This document shows, one piece after another, positions 57,501-64,000 of a DNA stretch of 64,000 bases. Both the position numbers and the translations under genes were made by a program. Origin of the DNA: Marinilongibacter aquaticus (GTDB lineage: Bacteria > Bacteroidota > Bacteroidia > Cytophagales > Spirosomataceae); NCBI RefSeq assembly GCF_020149935.1, contig NZ_CP083757.1, positions 4,489,501 to 4,553,500 on the forward strand, written 5' to 3'. The notes under the pieces are model-generated. The model ran no database searches. It saw only the letters and a list, made by a program, of their open reading frames with translations, and had not been told where the DNA came from. Position 1 is the first letter of the stretch. Each line of letters opens with the position of its first letter.

Positions 57501-57846
57501 CATCAGGGATAATCGGTTTTTGGAATTGAGTAAGCTGGAAATTTTTCGGTAAATCGGGATATTCGTAATGCTTTCTGTCCCAATGAATGACTTCGTTTTT
57601 GAAGGAAGAATTAATCGCTTTTCCAAAACGAATGGCTTTGCGAATGGCTTCTTGGTTTATGGCGGGCAATACCCCCATTTGCCCGGTACATACAGCACAA
57701 ATATGGACATTGGGCTCACTGGCTTCTTCGTTGGGGCAGGTACAAAAAAGCTTTGATCGCGTATTCAGGCGAATATGCGTTTCTAAACCAATGACCAGTT
57801 CGAGTCCAGCACTTTCGAGCTCTTGAGAGAGTTTTTCTATATCCAT
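54523..57846 (-). CDS. gatB-aspS: Fusion of GatB amidotransferase subunit and aspartyl-tRNA synthetase
   Basis: 1107 residues in one uninterrupted frame. Residues ~1-480 are a full GatB: LVIGLETHIRLNT, zinc-type cysteines CTC (35-37) and CAVC (50-53), HYEYPDLPKNFQ, GGVPLIEVVT, and the YqeY-like tail that binds tRNA (~340-480, ending GKLIREKILAQL). Residues ~480-503 form a Gln/Glu/Lys-rich linker. Residues 504-1107 are a full bacterial AspRS: OB-fold anticodon domain (~504-640), class II motif 2 RCFRDEDSRGDRQPEFTQ (~733-750), a GAD insertion (~790-910) and motif 3 GAPPHGGIAWGVDR (1044-1057). His546 in RDHGD is the residue type of non-discriminating AspRS. It should make Asp-tRNA-Asp and Asp-tRNA-Asn and transamidate the latter with GatA and GatC. 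Two bases separate it from gatA. Confidence 0.95.
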   Translation of the reverse strand: MDIEKLSQELESAGLELVIGLETHIRLNTRSKLFCTCPNEEASEPNVHICAVCTGQMGVLPAINQEAIRKAIRFGKAINSSFKNEVIHWDRKHYEYPDLPKNFQLTQFQKPIIPDGLVECFRDNGTAFQVEIEQVHIEEDAAKLMHERKQTLVDFNKGGVPLIEVVTKPVIRHIRDAATYAQYLQRIVQTLGISEANLEKGEFKSDVSVSLRKAGSSDLNPRTEIKNLNSFKFMVEALCEEISKQLAYFQEHGDFRPDQTTVLFDEALKQTKTMRKKEFAADYRYAVEPDIPFVDIKEEVVQIQIDEKLLPFAIESNLIKGGVRPQDAKFFTSDPARSSLFLAINEKVDDTLFVAKTLLNNLKAEDYEKVSKASDLAEMFAALKAEKITVILLQQAIEQWLQDADFDYKAFFADHSIDDSKIDHTIADVIAQNKTIAEEIKSGNQGKAGILVGKVLQVIGKGASGKLIREKILAQLSGTQQTSQSDQKETIGEKQSRKEQEEEMPSRFTEIVVKDQYRTHANDEITEALLGQEVVVAGWVASVRDHGDLVFVDLRDNSYEVLQIRLDRQQFPHLDDLSRLKPESVIMTKGTIIKRAEDDFNAGIKTGELELNALALDVLNAAKTLPFEIKRADKTNENVRFKYKFLDHRSAENRRAIINRHKVIKMIRDVLDQEEFIEVETPILTAGTDEGAREFIVPSRKFPGKFYTLPQAPQQFKQMLMVGGFEKYFQIARCFRDEDSRGDRQPEFTQLDIEMAFVSMQDIIDVNTHLFNTLVKEIYGNKWKLFPFQVLTYAEAMEKYGTDRPDLRFGLELKTITEIVRETEFQVFAKPIEEGGIVKCIKVPGSVQKTRLSKGQIEKLTAIAQEHGLGGLAYIIVNEDELQSPIIKFLGEDICAKIIEETEAQVGDIVFFSAADAKTANKALDAVRQELGKILKLVKPKELHPAWIIDFPFFELTDEGNWTFTHNPFSMPSIADLDKHMKGENIGEIIAQQYDMVLNGYEIGGGSVRAHKSEILEATYRNMGYNKEEMKMSVGHMYEAFQYGAPPHGGIAWGVDRLMMILEKKNSIREVMAFPKTGSGEDLMFNSPSKLSEKKILEANIKSTAKQ

Positions 57847-57848
57847 TT

Positions 57849-59255
57849 TTAAATCAAATCGTTTAGCAAGTTGGCGAATTGCAATACTTTTTCGTCGCCA
57901 TCTTTATTGGCTGTGATCTGCACACCGGTTTCGGGCCCGAAAGGAGCCGAGAGTGTGGGAAGACCGCCCAAGCTGAAACCCACCGTATAGGCATCTGATA
58001 AATACATGGCCAATGGGTCTTTCAGGGTTTCGCCGACCTTGGGTACAGGCGTGAGGGAAACAGGAGACAAGATGATGTCTACTTCTGCGAATTCTTCAAC
58101 AAATCTTCTTTCGATTTCATCCCGTAGTTGCCTCGATTTCAGGTAAATCGCTTCGGCATGCCCCTGCGATAGCACCTGATTGCCACCCACAATGCGGCGT
58201 TTGGTTTCTTCGGTAAAGTTTTCGGAACGGCTTACCGAGTAAATTTCCTTTAGGTTTTCGCCCTTTTTTCGGGCTCCGTAGTTTGTGCCGTCAAGGCGAG
58301 CCAAATTCGAAGCAGTCTCGGCCATGGCCAGAGTATAATAGGTAGAAACCAAGGTTTGGGTTTCAAAGAAATCCAAGGCTTCTACAGAAACGCCCGCACT
58401 TTGCAGTTTTTGTATTAAATCCAAAAATCCTGCCCTTATCTGGGGATCGAGCGATTCGCTTTCTACAAAATTTTTGTAATAACCCACTTTCAAGCTCTTG
58501 GCCTGGGTGCTGTTGTGCATCGTTTCTTCCGAAATTTCAGAAGAGCTGTAGGTTGTTTGATCACGGAAATCTTTTCCACTGATCGCATTGGTTACGATTC
58601 GGATATCCTCCAAAGTCTGGGCCATAGGCCCCACTACATCGGTAGACGAAGCATAGGCCATGATGCCGTATCGCGAAACCCGACCATAAGTGGGTTTCAA
58701 ACCATAAATGCCATTGTATCCTGCAGGTTGACGTATAGAGCCTCCGGTATCGCCACCCAATGAAAAGGTGGTGTAATCTTTGGCGACGTTCACGGCTCCA
58801 CCGCCGCTGCTTCCGCCAGCTACACGCTGTGCATCGAGGGCGTTTTTTGCCGCTCCGAAGACCGTATTTTCCGTACTACTGCCATGCCCAAAACTGTCGC
58901 AGTTTTCTTTTACGATGGGTATTGCTCCCGCATCGAGCAATTTGGACACCGCAGAGGCGGTATACGGCGAAATGTATTTACGCAGGAAATCGGAACTTCC
59001 CGAAGCCGGTTGGCCTTGCAACAAGAACACGTCTTTCAATCCAAAAGGAATGCCCTCCAAAAGACCGATTTCTTCCCCTCTGGCAATTTTAGCATCCACT
59101 TTGTCGGCTAAATTCAGGGCGTATTCGCTCAAGAGATAATTGGCCGTATTGTGCGAATTGGCCTCCAAGGCATCCAATTTCGATTGCACCAAAGCTCTGC
59201 AACTGGTTTGCTTATTCACTAGCTCATCATGTATCTGATGAATTCTCGATTTCAT
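57849..59255 (-). CDS. gatA: Asp-tRNA(Asn)/Glu-tRNA(Gln) amidotransferase subunit A
   Basis: 468 residues. The glutaminase subunit releases ammonia from glutamine for transamidation. Amidase signature catalytic triad visible: Lys74 (GIPFGLKDVF), cis-Ser150 region (GGSSGGGAV) and nucleophile Ser173 (GGDTGGSIRQPAG). Length and the C-terminal LGGLPTLSAPFG are normal. It sits between gatC and gatB-aspS with gaps of 22 and 2 bases, so the three are one operon. Confidence 0.96.
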   Translation of the reverse strand: MKSRIHQIHDELVNKQTSCRALVQSKLDALEANSHNTANYLLSEYALNLADKVDAKIARGEEIGLLEGIPFGLKDVFLLQGQPASGSSDFLRKYISPYTASAVSKLLDAGAIPIVKENCDSFGHGSSTENTVFGAAKNALDAQRVAGGSSGGGAVNVAKDYTTFSLGGDTGGSIRQPAGYNGIYGLKPTYGRVSRYGIMAYASSTDVVGPMAQTLEDIRIVTNAISGKDFRDQTTYSSSEISEETMHNSTQAKSLKVGYYKNFVESESLDPQIRAGFLDLIQKLQSAGVSVEALDFFETQTLVSTYYTLAMAETASNLARLDGTNYGARKKGENLKEIYSVSRSENFTEETKRRIVGGNQVLSQGHAEAIYLKSRQLRDEIERRFVEEFAEVDIILSPVSLTPVPKVGETLKDPLAMYLSDAYTVGFSLGGLPTLSAPFGPETGVQITANKDGDEKVLQFANLLNDLI

Positions 59256-59277
59256 CCGCTCTGCTTGTTTCTGGGTC

Positions 59278-59541
59278 TTATTCTTCGATTACTTTGGCCA
59301 CTACCAAGTAGCCGTTTTTTTCTAGGGGAAAGTTTTGACGAATCAAAGTGCGTTCAAGATCACCACTCTGCACGGCCACATCCTCTCTTAAATCACCTAC
59401 TTTCACGGCAAAGGGCTTTTCATTTGCAGTGTCGTTTCCCAAATTGGCTTTCTTGATCACCTCGAACAACTGATCCACGGCTTCAGAAGCTTGGGCACCT
59501 TTGATGCTCGAGAGCACTTCCAATGTCATTGTTTTGCTCAT
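59278..59541 (-). CDS. gatC: Divergent GatC-like subunit
   Basis: 87 residues, short and little conserved. The C-terminal half, VGDLREDVA...ERTLIRQNFPLEKNGYLVVAKVIEE, follows the GatC pattern (LRED, then a helix, NAP, a Gly-Tyr/Phe step and VPKVIE). The N-terminal half, where GatC usually has two helices starting with the VxxLAxLA motif, is reduced and unrecognisable. Being first gene of the operon ahead of gatA supports the call. GatC clamps GatA and GatB together; the altered N-terminus may reflect the fused GatB-AspRS partner. If not GatC, it is an unknown small protein. Confidence 0.65.
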   Translation of the reverse strand: MSKTMTLEVLSSIKGAQASEAVDQLFEVIKKANLGNDTANEKPFAVKVGDLREDVAVQSGDLERTLIRQNFPLEKNGYLVVAKVIEE

Positions 59542-59660
59542 CCCTTTGCGGTTTAGCGAATCGATAGGAGCACAATCGCTTAGGCTCCTGATTCATAAGA
59601 TTCTTCGTTAAAATTCCCTTTTCGTTGCAAATAAACGATACTGGCTTTGCAAACGAGGCA

Positions 59661-59668
59661 CAAAAGTA
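59661..59668 (-). promoter_or_regulatory. Candidate -7 box of the gat operon
   Basis: TACTTTTG on the minus strand, 119 bases before gatC. The leader between holds a possible small hairpin (AGGAGC / GCTCCT near 59568-59588). The 272-base divergent region has nothing else recognisable. Confidence 0.3.
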
Positions 59669-59768
59669 AAAAAGTACAGGGAAATACGCACGGGAATTGT
59701 GATTTTGACGGTTATATGTGTGAAAAAATATTAACAGAGGTATAGGGTGATCTCCATAAGAAATGATT

Positions 59769-59776
59769 TATCTTTG
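59769..59776 (+). promoter_or_regulatory. -7 box of the DUF1460 gene
   Basis: TATCTTTG, 37 bases before the ATG at 59814; identical to the pheT box. Confidence 0.4.
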
Positions 59777-59813
59777 TCTAAACGTGTTTTCCAAAAATTA
59801 AAAAACTTACAAG

Positions 59814-60641
59814 ATGCCTAAAAAGCCATTCTATTACCTTGTCTTTTTATTGCTCAGCTTGGTCTTCAATACCCAAGCACAAACCCAAGAAGGTAGCGAC
59901 GCCCTGATCACCACACTTACGCAAAATCTCGAAGGGCAAAGCGAAGGAGAAAAAATGGTGACCATTGCCAAACGCCTGCTCGGAAAGCCTTATCTGGCTT
60001 TTACGCTCGAATCGCCCGAAGAACATCTGATTTGCCGCATGGACGGATTCGATTGCTACACTTTGGTCGAAACGGTATTGGCCTTGTCGAAAGTGGCCAC
60101 CTACCAAGAGCCCAACTTGGCCGATTTCAGAGAAATGATGACCAATCTTCGTTATCGCGATGGAGAAATCAACGGGTACACTTCGCGTATTCATTATTTC
60201 TTCGAGTGGACGAAGCATGCCGAAGATTTGGGTTTTGTTGAGGACCTTACGCCAGAATTGGGTTCACCCAAACCCAAGCCAATCAATTTCATGAGTACAC
60301 ATCGCCAGTATTATTCGGCATTTAAAACCAACAATAAAATATGGAACGATGTGAAAGCCATGGAGGCCAATTTGGCCGATTACGATTTCTATCAATTGAC
60401 TCCCGCTGACCTGAAACGTGTGGCCGATCAAATTCAATCGGGCGATATTATAGCTTTCACTTCCAATATCAACGGTTTGGATGTGAACCACGAAGCCATT
60501 GCTTACCGTGAAAATGGCGAACTGAAATTCATCCACGCTTCTTCAGAACTGAAAAAAGTGGTGATCGCCGACGAAACCATTCTGCAGTATATCAACAGGA
60601 TCAAAAAGCACGAAGGCCTAATGGTTTTGCGTGTACTTTAA
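59814..60641 (+). CDS. Secreted DUF1460 family protein (amidase-like)
   Basis: 275 residues with a signal peptide (MPKKPFYYLVFLLLSLVFNTQA). GKPYLAFTLESPEEHLICRMDGFDCYTLVETVLAL carries the DCxT(L) cysteine, and VNHEAIAYRENGELKFIHASSELKKV the histidine, of DUF1460, an NlpC/P60-like fold annotated as N-acetylmuramoyl-L-alanine amidase-like. Cell-wall peptide cleavage is inferred from the fold. Single gene. Confidence 0.85.
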   Translation: MPKKPFYYLVFLLLSLVFNTQAQTQEGSDALITTLTQNLEGQSEGEKMVTIAKRLLGKPYLAFTLESPEEHLICRMDGFDCYTLVETVLALSKVATYQEPNLADFREMMTNLRYRDGEINGYTSRIHYFFEWTKHAEDLGFVEDLTPELGSPKPKPINFMSTHRQYYSAFKTNNKIWNDVKAMEANLADYDFYQLTPADLKRVADQIQSGDIIAFTSNINGLDVNHEAIAYRENGELKFIHASSELKKVVIADETILQYINRIKKHEGLMVLRVL

Positions 60642-60744
60642 TCCGTCGAATGGAGGATTTAGCCAAGCCTATTTTGAACCGTCAATTTCGAAATGAGTTC
60701 AAGGTGTTTGGTTTTTGCTAATTTGCGGCAGAAAAACTCAGTAC

Positions 60745-62028
60745 ATGCGATACAAAGCCATTCCGAACAATTTGTTTATCCGAAACCGCGAGAATTTCGT
60801 CAATAAATTGAATAAAGGGGCCGTGGCCCTGTTTTGTTCCAATGACGTGCTGCCTACCAATGCAGATGGCGTAATGGGTTTCAAGCAGAATGCCGACCTT
60901 TTTTATCTCACCGGCATAGATCAGGAAGAGACTTTTTTATTTCTTTTTCCCGATCATCCTGTTTCTCAAAATAGAGAAGTGCTGTTCATTCGTGAGACAA
61001 ACGCTCATTTGAAAGTTTGGGAAGGGGAGAAGCTCTCAAAAGAACAAGCGAAAGAAATCAGTGGTATCGGAACGGTTTTGTGGTCTAACCAATTGCCTGC
61101 TTTTTTGGCCCGAAACTTGGAATTGGCCCAATGCTTGTATCTGGATGCCAATGAACACGACGGAAGAAATCGAGATTTTCAAAGCCAAAGCGATCGCTTC
61201 AATGCTCAAATTCGTGAACAATACCCTTTGCTGCCGGTAGAAAGAGCCGCACCAATTTTGAGCGGATTGCGTACGATTAAGAGTCCTGAAGAGATTGAGC
61301 AAATTCAAAAAGCTCTATCGATTAGCGAGAAGGCTTTTCGGCGAATCGCTTCGAAGCTCAAGCCCGGTGTTTGGGAATTTGAGCTGGAGGCTGAAATGAT
61401 GCATGAATTTACGATTAACCGATCGGGAGGGCACGCTTTTCCGCCTATAGTGGCCTCTGGTAAAAATGCCTGTGTTTTGCATTATGTCACCAACAATGCT
61501 CAGGTACAAGCCGGTGATCTGGTATTGATGGATTTTGGGGCCTCCTACGCCAATTACAATGCAGACATCACCCGCTGCCTTCCGGCAAACGGTCGGTTTT
61601 CTTCAAGACAGAAAGAGGTCTATCAAGCGGTGCTGAATGTGTTTCATTTTGCCAAAAAGCTGCTGGTTGTCGGAAACGACATGCAAAGTTTACGCAATGA
61701 AACAGCAGCCAAAATGAGGGAAGAGTTGATCAAATTGGGCTTATTTTCTTCTGAAGAGGCCGATTCGAATCCCGAGTTGTACAGAAAATACTTTCCGCAT
61801 GGCGTATCGCATCATTTGGGTTTGGATGTGCACGATGTGGGGAATCGGTACGAGCCATTTAAAAACGGAATGGTTTTCACCTGCGAGCCGGGGATTTATA
61901 TCGAAGAGGAGGGCATCGGCATACGTTTGGAAAATGACATATTGATTCAAGATCAATCGCCTGTAGATTTGGCGGAAAATATTCCGATTGAGATCGAGGA
62001 TATAGAAAATCTGATGCAAGCAAACTAA
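60745..62028 (+). CDS. pepP: Xaa-Pro aminopeptidase (M24B, PepP type)
   Basis: 427 residues from ATG 60745, which aligns with the family start; an upstream ATG at 60715 adds no conserved residues. The N-terminal creatinase-like domain (GFKQNADLFYLTGIDQEETFLFL) precedes the pita-bread domain with two-metal ligands: Asp in LVLMDFGA, Asp in NADITRCLP, His in HGVSHHLGLDVHD, Glu in CEPGIY and Glu in IRLENDIL. Removes the N-terminal residue before proline, cytoplasmic. The ppx gene follows after 24 bases. Confidence 0.94.
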   Translation: MRYKAIPNNLFIRNRENFVNKLNKGAVALFCSNDVLPTNADGVMGFKQNADLFYLTGIDQEETFLFLFPDHPVSQNREVLFIRETNAHLKVWEGEKLSKEQAKEISGIGTVLWSNQLPAFLARNLELAQCLYLDANEHDGRNRDFQSQSDRFNAQIREQYPLLPVERAAPILSGLRTIKSPEEIEQIQKALSISEKAFRRIASKLKPGVWEFELEAEMMHEFTINRSGGHAFPPIVASGKNACVLHYVTNNAQVQAGDLVLMDFGASYANYNADITRCLPANGRFSSRQKEVYQAVLNVFHFAKKLLVVGNDMQSLRNETAAKMREELIKLGLFSSEEADSNPELYRKYFPHGVSHHLGLDVHDVGNRYEPFKNGMVFTCEPGIYIEEEGIGIRLENDILIQDQSPVDLAENIPIEIEDIENLMQAN

Positions 62029-62052
62029 ATTTGACCGAACAAAAACGAAGAG

Positions 62053-62964
62053 ATGAAAAGGGCCATAATTGACCTCGGAACCAACACTTTCCACCTTTTG
62101 CTTGTCGATGAAAACGACCAAGTGATCTTAAAACTATCTCGGGCTGCGAAAATTGGAATGGGCGGCATCGAGAAAGGCATAATCACCGAAGAAGGGATTT
62201 TGAGGGGGCTTGCCGTACTGCGTGAGTACAAAGTGGAAATTGAGAAACAACAGATTCCGATGGACCAGGTTTTTGCCTTCGGCACCTCGGCTCTACGCTC
62301 GGCGGCAAATCAAAGTGAAGTATTGGCTCGATTCGCGAATGAAACAGGCATAGCGGTTCAGGTTATTTCCGGTGATCGTGAAGCGGAGTTGATATATGAA
62401 GGAGTGAAACAGGCGGTTGAGGTCTCTGAAACAAGCATGATTGTGGATATTGGAGGAGGCAGCGTGGAGTTTATCCTTTGCAATGCTCGGGATACACTTT
62501 GGCGACAAAGTTTTGAAATTGGTGGCCAAAGGTTGATGGCTCAGTTCTTCAAAGAAGACCCTATGCCAAGAGGACAAATTTCTAAAATGTTCGATTATTT
62601 TCGTGAGAAACTTTTGCCTTTGGCCAATGCGGTGCACCAATACGCTCCTCAAACGCTGATCGGCTCCTCGGGCAGTTTCGATACGCTCAATCAAATTTAT
62701 TATTATGCCGAGAAGGGCGGCCCTGTTCCGCAAGAGCGGGTGGGCAACGACTACCCGTTGGAGGAATTTCAAAGAGCATTTGAACTTTTGCTTGACAACG
62801 ATCGAGAGGCCCGTATGCAAATACCGGGCATGATTGAAATGCGTGTCGATATGATCGTTGTGGCTGTTTGTTTGATTCAATTCTTGATACAGAACTTCCA
62901 AATCAAACGCATTCAGGTTTCCAAATTTGCAATGAAAGAGGGGATTTTGGCCATGACCAAATAA
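62053..62964 (+). CDS. Ppx/GppA family phosphatase (exopolyphosphatase-like)
   Basis: 303 residues, the short form without the C-terminal HD part. ASKHA-type ATP/phosphate loops: AIIDLGTNTFHLLLVDE at the start and MIVDIGGGSVEFIL at ~130-145; FAFGTSALRSAAN and the LIGSSGSFDTL loop are also present. Hydrolyses polyphosphate or pppGpp in the cytoplasm. Probably co-transcribed with pepP. Converges on the next gene 12 bases away. Confidence 0.9.
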   Translation: MKRAIIDLGTNTFHLLLVDENDQVILKLSRAAKIGMGGIEKGIITEEGILRGLAVLREYKVEIEKQQIPMDQVFAFGTSALRSAANQSEVLARFANETGIAVQVISGDREAELIYEGVKQAVEVSETSMIVDIGGGSVEFILCNARDTLWRQSFEIGGQRLMAQFFKEDPMPRGQISKMFDYFREKLLPLANAVHQYAPQTLIGSSGSFDTLNQIYYYAEKGGPVPQERVGNDYPLEEFQRAFELLLDNDREARMQIPGMIEMRVDMIVVAVCLIQFLIQNFQIKRIQVSKFAMKEGILAMTK

Positions 62965-62983
62965 GGGGAAGTATTCCTATTTG
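62958..62983. terminator. Weak hairpin across two converging stops
   Basis: CAAATAAGG / CCTATTTG with one bulge, covering the ends of the ppx and lipoprotein genes; T-rich on the + side. Confidence 0.25.
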
Positions 62984-63510
62984 AATTTTTCCGAAAATGC
63001 CAAGTGCTTTTTTTGCTCGGTTTCTTCTCCCACCACCTTGTAAGAAATGTCGAGATTGGCTTTTATTTTCCAATTTCCTGAGGCGTTTTTCGAGCCGGTG
63101 AGCGAACCTTCGATGCCCGTGATTTTCTCAATGGCTGGACAAAAGCAGTGGTAGGTAAAAAAGGGAGAATATTGAAGGATTTCTTCATCCTGATATGAAA
63201 AGTCTGTTGTTTCGGGTTCGACCTGAAAGAGAAATTCATCACTGTATTCGTCGTCTGCCACGTTCTTCTTATCTGCTCGACTGTGCGTGTATTTAAATAC
63301 AGTATAGTCTCCTTCCACGATTTCATAACTTTGCCCAAATTGTGCGTCTTCGGCAAGAGCCAATTCGGAGCGGCTGTAAATTACAGTTTCGGTTTTTGCT
63401 CCGTTTTTTCCTGGAAATATGGAGAAACCATTGTGGCAGGCACCGAGAAAGGCGATTAAGGCGAAGCCCAATAGCATAGCTTTGCCTTTTTGAAAATAGA
63501 TTTGTTTCAT
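62977..63510 (-). CDS. Lipoprotein of unknown function
   Basis: 177 residues. Signal with lipobox FLGAC (Cys25). The mature chain has no motif I recognise: an acidic beta-rich region (FKYTHSRADKKNVADDEYSDEFLF) and a cysteine pair in YHCFCPAIEKITGIEGSLTG, then KIKANLDISYKVVG, suggestive of a small beta-sandwich. Located 18 bases downstream of the rhamnosidase gene, so possibly in its operon. Confidence 0.7.
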   Translation of the reverse strand: MKQIYFQKGKAMLLGFALIAFLGACHNGFSIFPGKNGAKTETVIYSRSELALAEDAQFGQSYEIVEGDYTVFKYTHSRADKKNVADDEYSDEFLFQVEPETTDFSYQDEEILQYSPFFTYHCFCPAIEKITGIEGSLTGSKNASGNWKIKANLDISYKVVGEETEQKKHLAFSEKFK

Positions 63511-63528
63511 GGACAGTGTTTTACACTT

Positions 63529-64000
63529 TCAACGCAGAGCCACTTCCAAATTGTATTCACCGCTGCTGAATTCTCTTGCGGCCGAGCCGTTTGGTGGGTA
63601 GAAGCTTGCCGTGCAACCCACAGGAACGAGGAGTTTAACCTGCATTTTGCCTTTCGATTTCTTCCAGTGGATTCCAGCTTTGCCAAAATTGGTCTGGGTT
63701 TCGTACTCCACAAAATCCATCTCTTGTACGGGCTCTGGACGGAAAATAATGTGCTTTGCTCCTGGCATTTTTTCGTCGTACTGAAAACCTGCGAGGTAGC
63801 GATAAAACCACACCAAGCCACCACCAAACATGGGGTGATTGTGACTGTTTTTCTCGTTCCAATGCTCGCGTGAAGTGGTGCTTCCCAAAGCGATCCAACG
63901 TCCGAAACTGGGTTCTGTTTTCTTGTTTAAGGCCGCGAAAGCCAAATCGTTCATTCCGTTTTCGGCCAATGTTTCAAAAAAGAATCGTGTACCGAAAATC
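63529..64000 (-). CDS. Alpha-L-rhamnosidase-like glycoside hydrolase (GH78), C-terminal end
   Basis: 157 residues of a gene that continues beyond the window: the frame is open to base 64000, reading GTRFFFETLAENGMNDLAFAAL at the edge. WIALGSTTSREHWNEKNSHNHPMFGGGLVWFYRYLAGF and KHIIFRPEPV are the end of the alpha6/alpha6 barrel and the start of the C-terminal beta domain in GH78. It removes terminal rhamnose from glycans. The catalytic acid region is outside. Confidence 0.88.
   Translation of the reverse strand, partial: IFGTRFFFETLAENGMNDLAFAALNKKTEPSFGRWIALGSTTSREHWNEKNSHNHPMFGGGLVWFYRYLAGFQYDEKMPGAKHIIFRPEPVQEMDFVEYETQTNFGKAGIHWKKSKGKMQVKLLVPVGCTASFYPPNGSAAREFSSGEYNLEVALR

Noticed and set aside
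56337-57846. Treating gatB and aspS as two genes
   Set aside because: No stop codon or frame change between them; both domains are in one frame. An internal start is listed as a finding instead.
59568-59588. Riboswitch or T-box in the gat leader
   Set aside because: Only a 6-base AGGAGC/GCTCCT pairing; no T-box or known riboswitch sequence elements.

Overview
The window is a dense, ordinary-looking chromosomal stretch from a member of the Bacteroidota, most probably the Cytophagales. This rests on typical Bacteroidota families (DUF4834, a TamB plus lipoprotein TamL pair, a CarB that ends before the MGS domain, NRRxF-type Tat signals) and on repeated TAnnTTTG -7 promoter boxes a short distance upstream of genes. 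I saw no rRNA, tRNA, CRISPR array, insertion sequence or prophage. 47 coding genes are supported, two of them cut by the window edges.

Layout. 1-9.3 kb: 5' part of pheT, a small secreted protein, recA, a membrane metalloprotease and a DUF3108 protein, then Spy-like, DoxX, DUF4834, a thioredoxin-fold lipid/periplasm protein and an M61 peptidase. 9.4-20 kb: two divergent operons of a kind best known from Planctomycetes and Verrucomicrobia. One holds a PVC-type dehydrogenase/cytochrome, a TIM-barrel epimerase and an SDR; the other holds a DUF1549/DUF1553 cytochrome, a DUF1501 Tat protein and a membrane cytochrome with LRR and sugar-binding-like modules. 20-23.7 kb: DUF885 peptidase, DUF2207 and LemA. 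23.8-30.3 kb: a tightly overlapped sugar-use operon (small membrane protein, SSS symporter, GH88, old-yellow-enzyme family flavoprotein, SDR, GH29 fucosidase) without SusC/SusD. 30.5-40.5 kb: a Tat-lipoprotein D-amino-acid-oxidase-like flavoprotein, a LolA-like protein, TamB, TamL and DUF502. 40.6-54.2 kb: carB, a GldM-C-terminus-like secreted protein, an RqcH-like NFACT protein, Gfo/Idh/MocA, a GT92-like transferase, pdhC, lepA, a DUF819 permease and an NRAMP-related transporter. 54.5-59.5 kb: gatC, gatA and a gatB-aspS fusion. 59.8-64 kb: DUF1460, pepP, ppx, a lipoprotein and the 3' end of a GH78 rhamnosidase.

The most striking locus is gatC-gatA-gatB::aspS. A complete GatB (with its YqeY-like tail) is joined in frame to a complete bacterial AspRS, in one operon with GatA and a very divergent GatC. 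AspRS carries the histidine found in tRNA-non-discriminating enzymes. The simplest reading is a genetically encoded transamidosome that charges tRNA-Asn with Asp and passes it directly to the amidotransferase. The second most interesting region is the divergent PVC-like cytochrome locus next to a carbohydrate operon, which suggests periplasmic oxidation of sugars or sugar acids coupled to c-type cytochromes.
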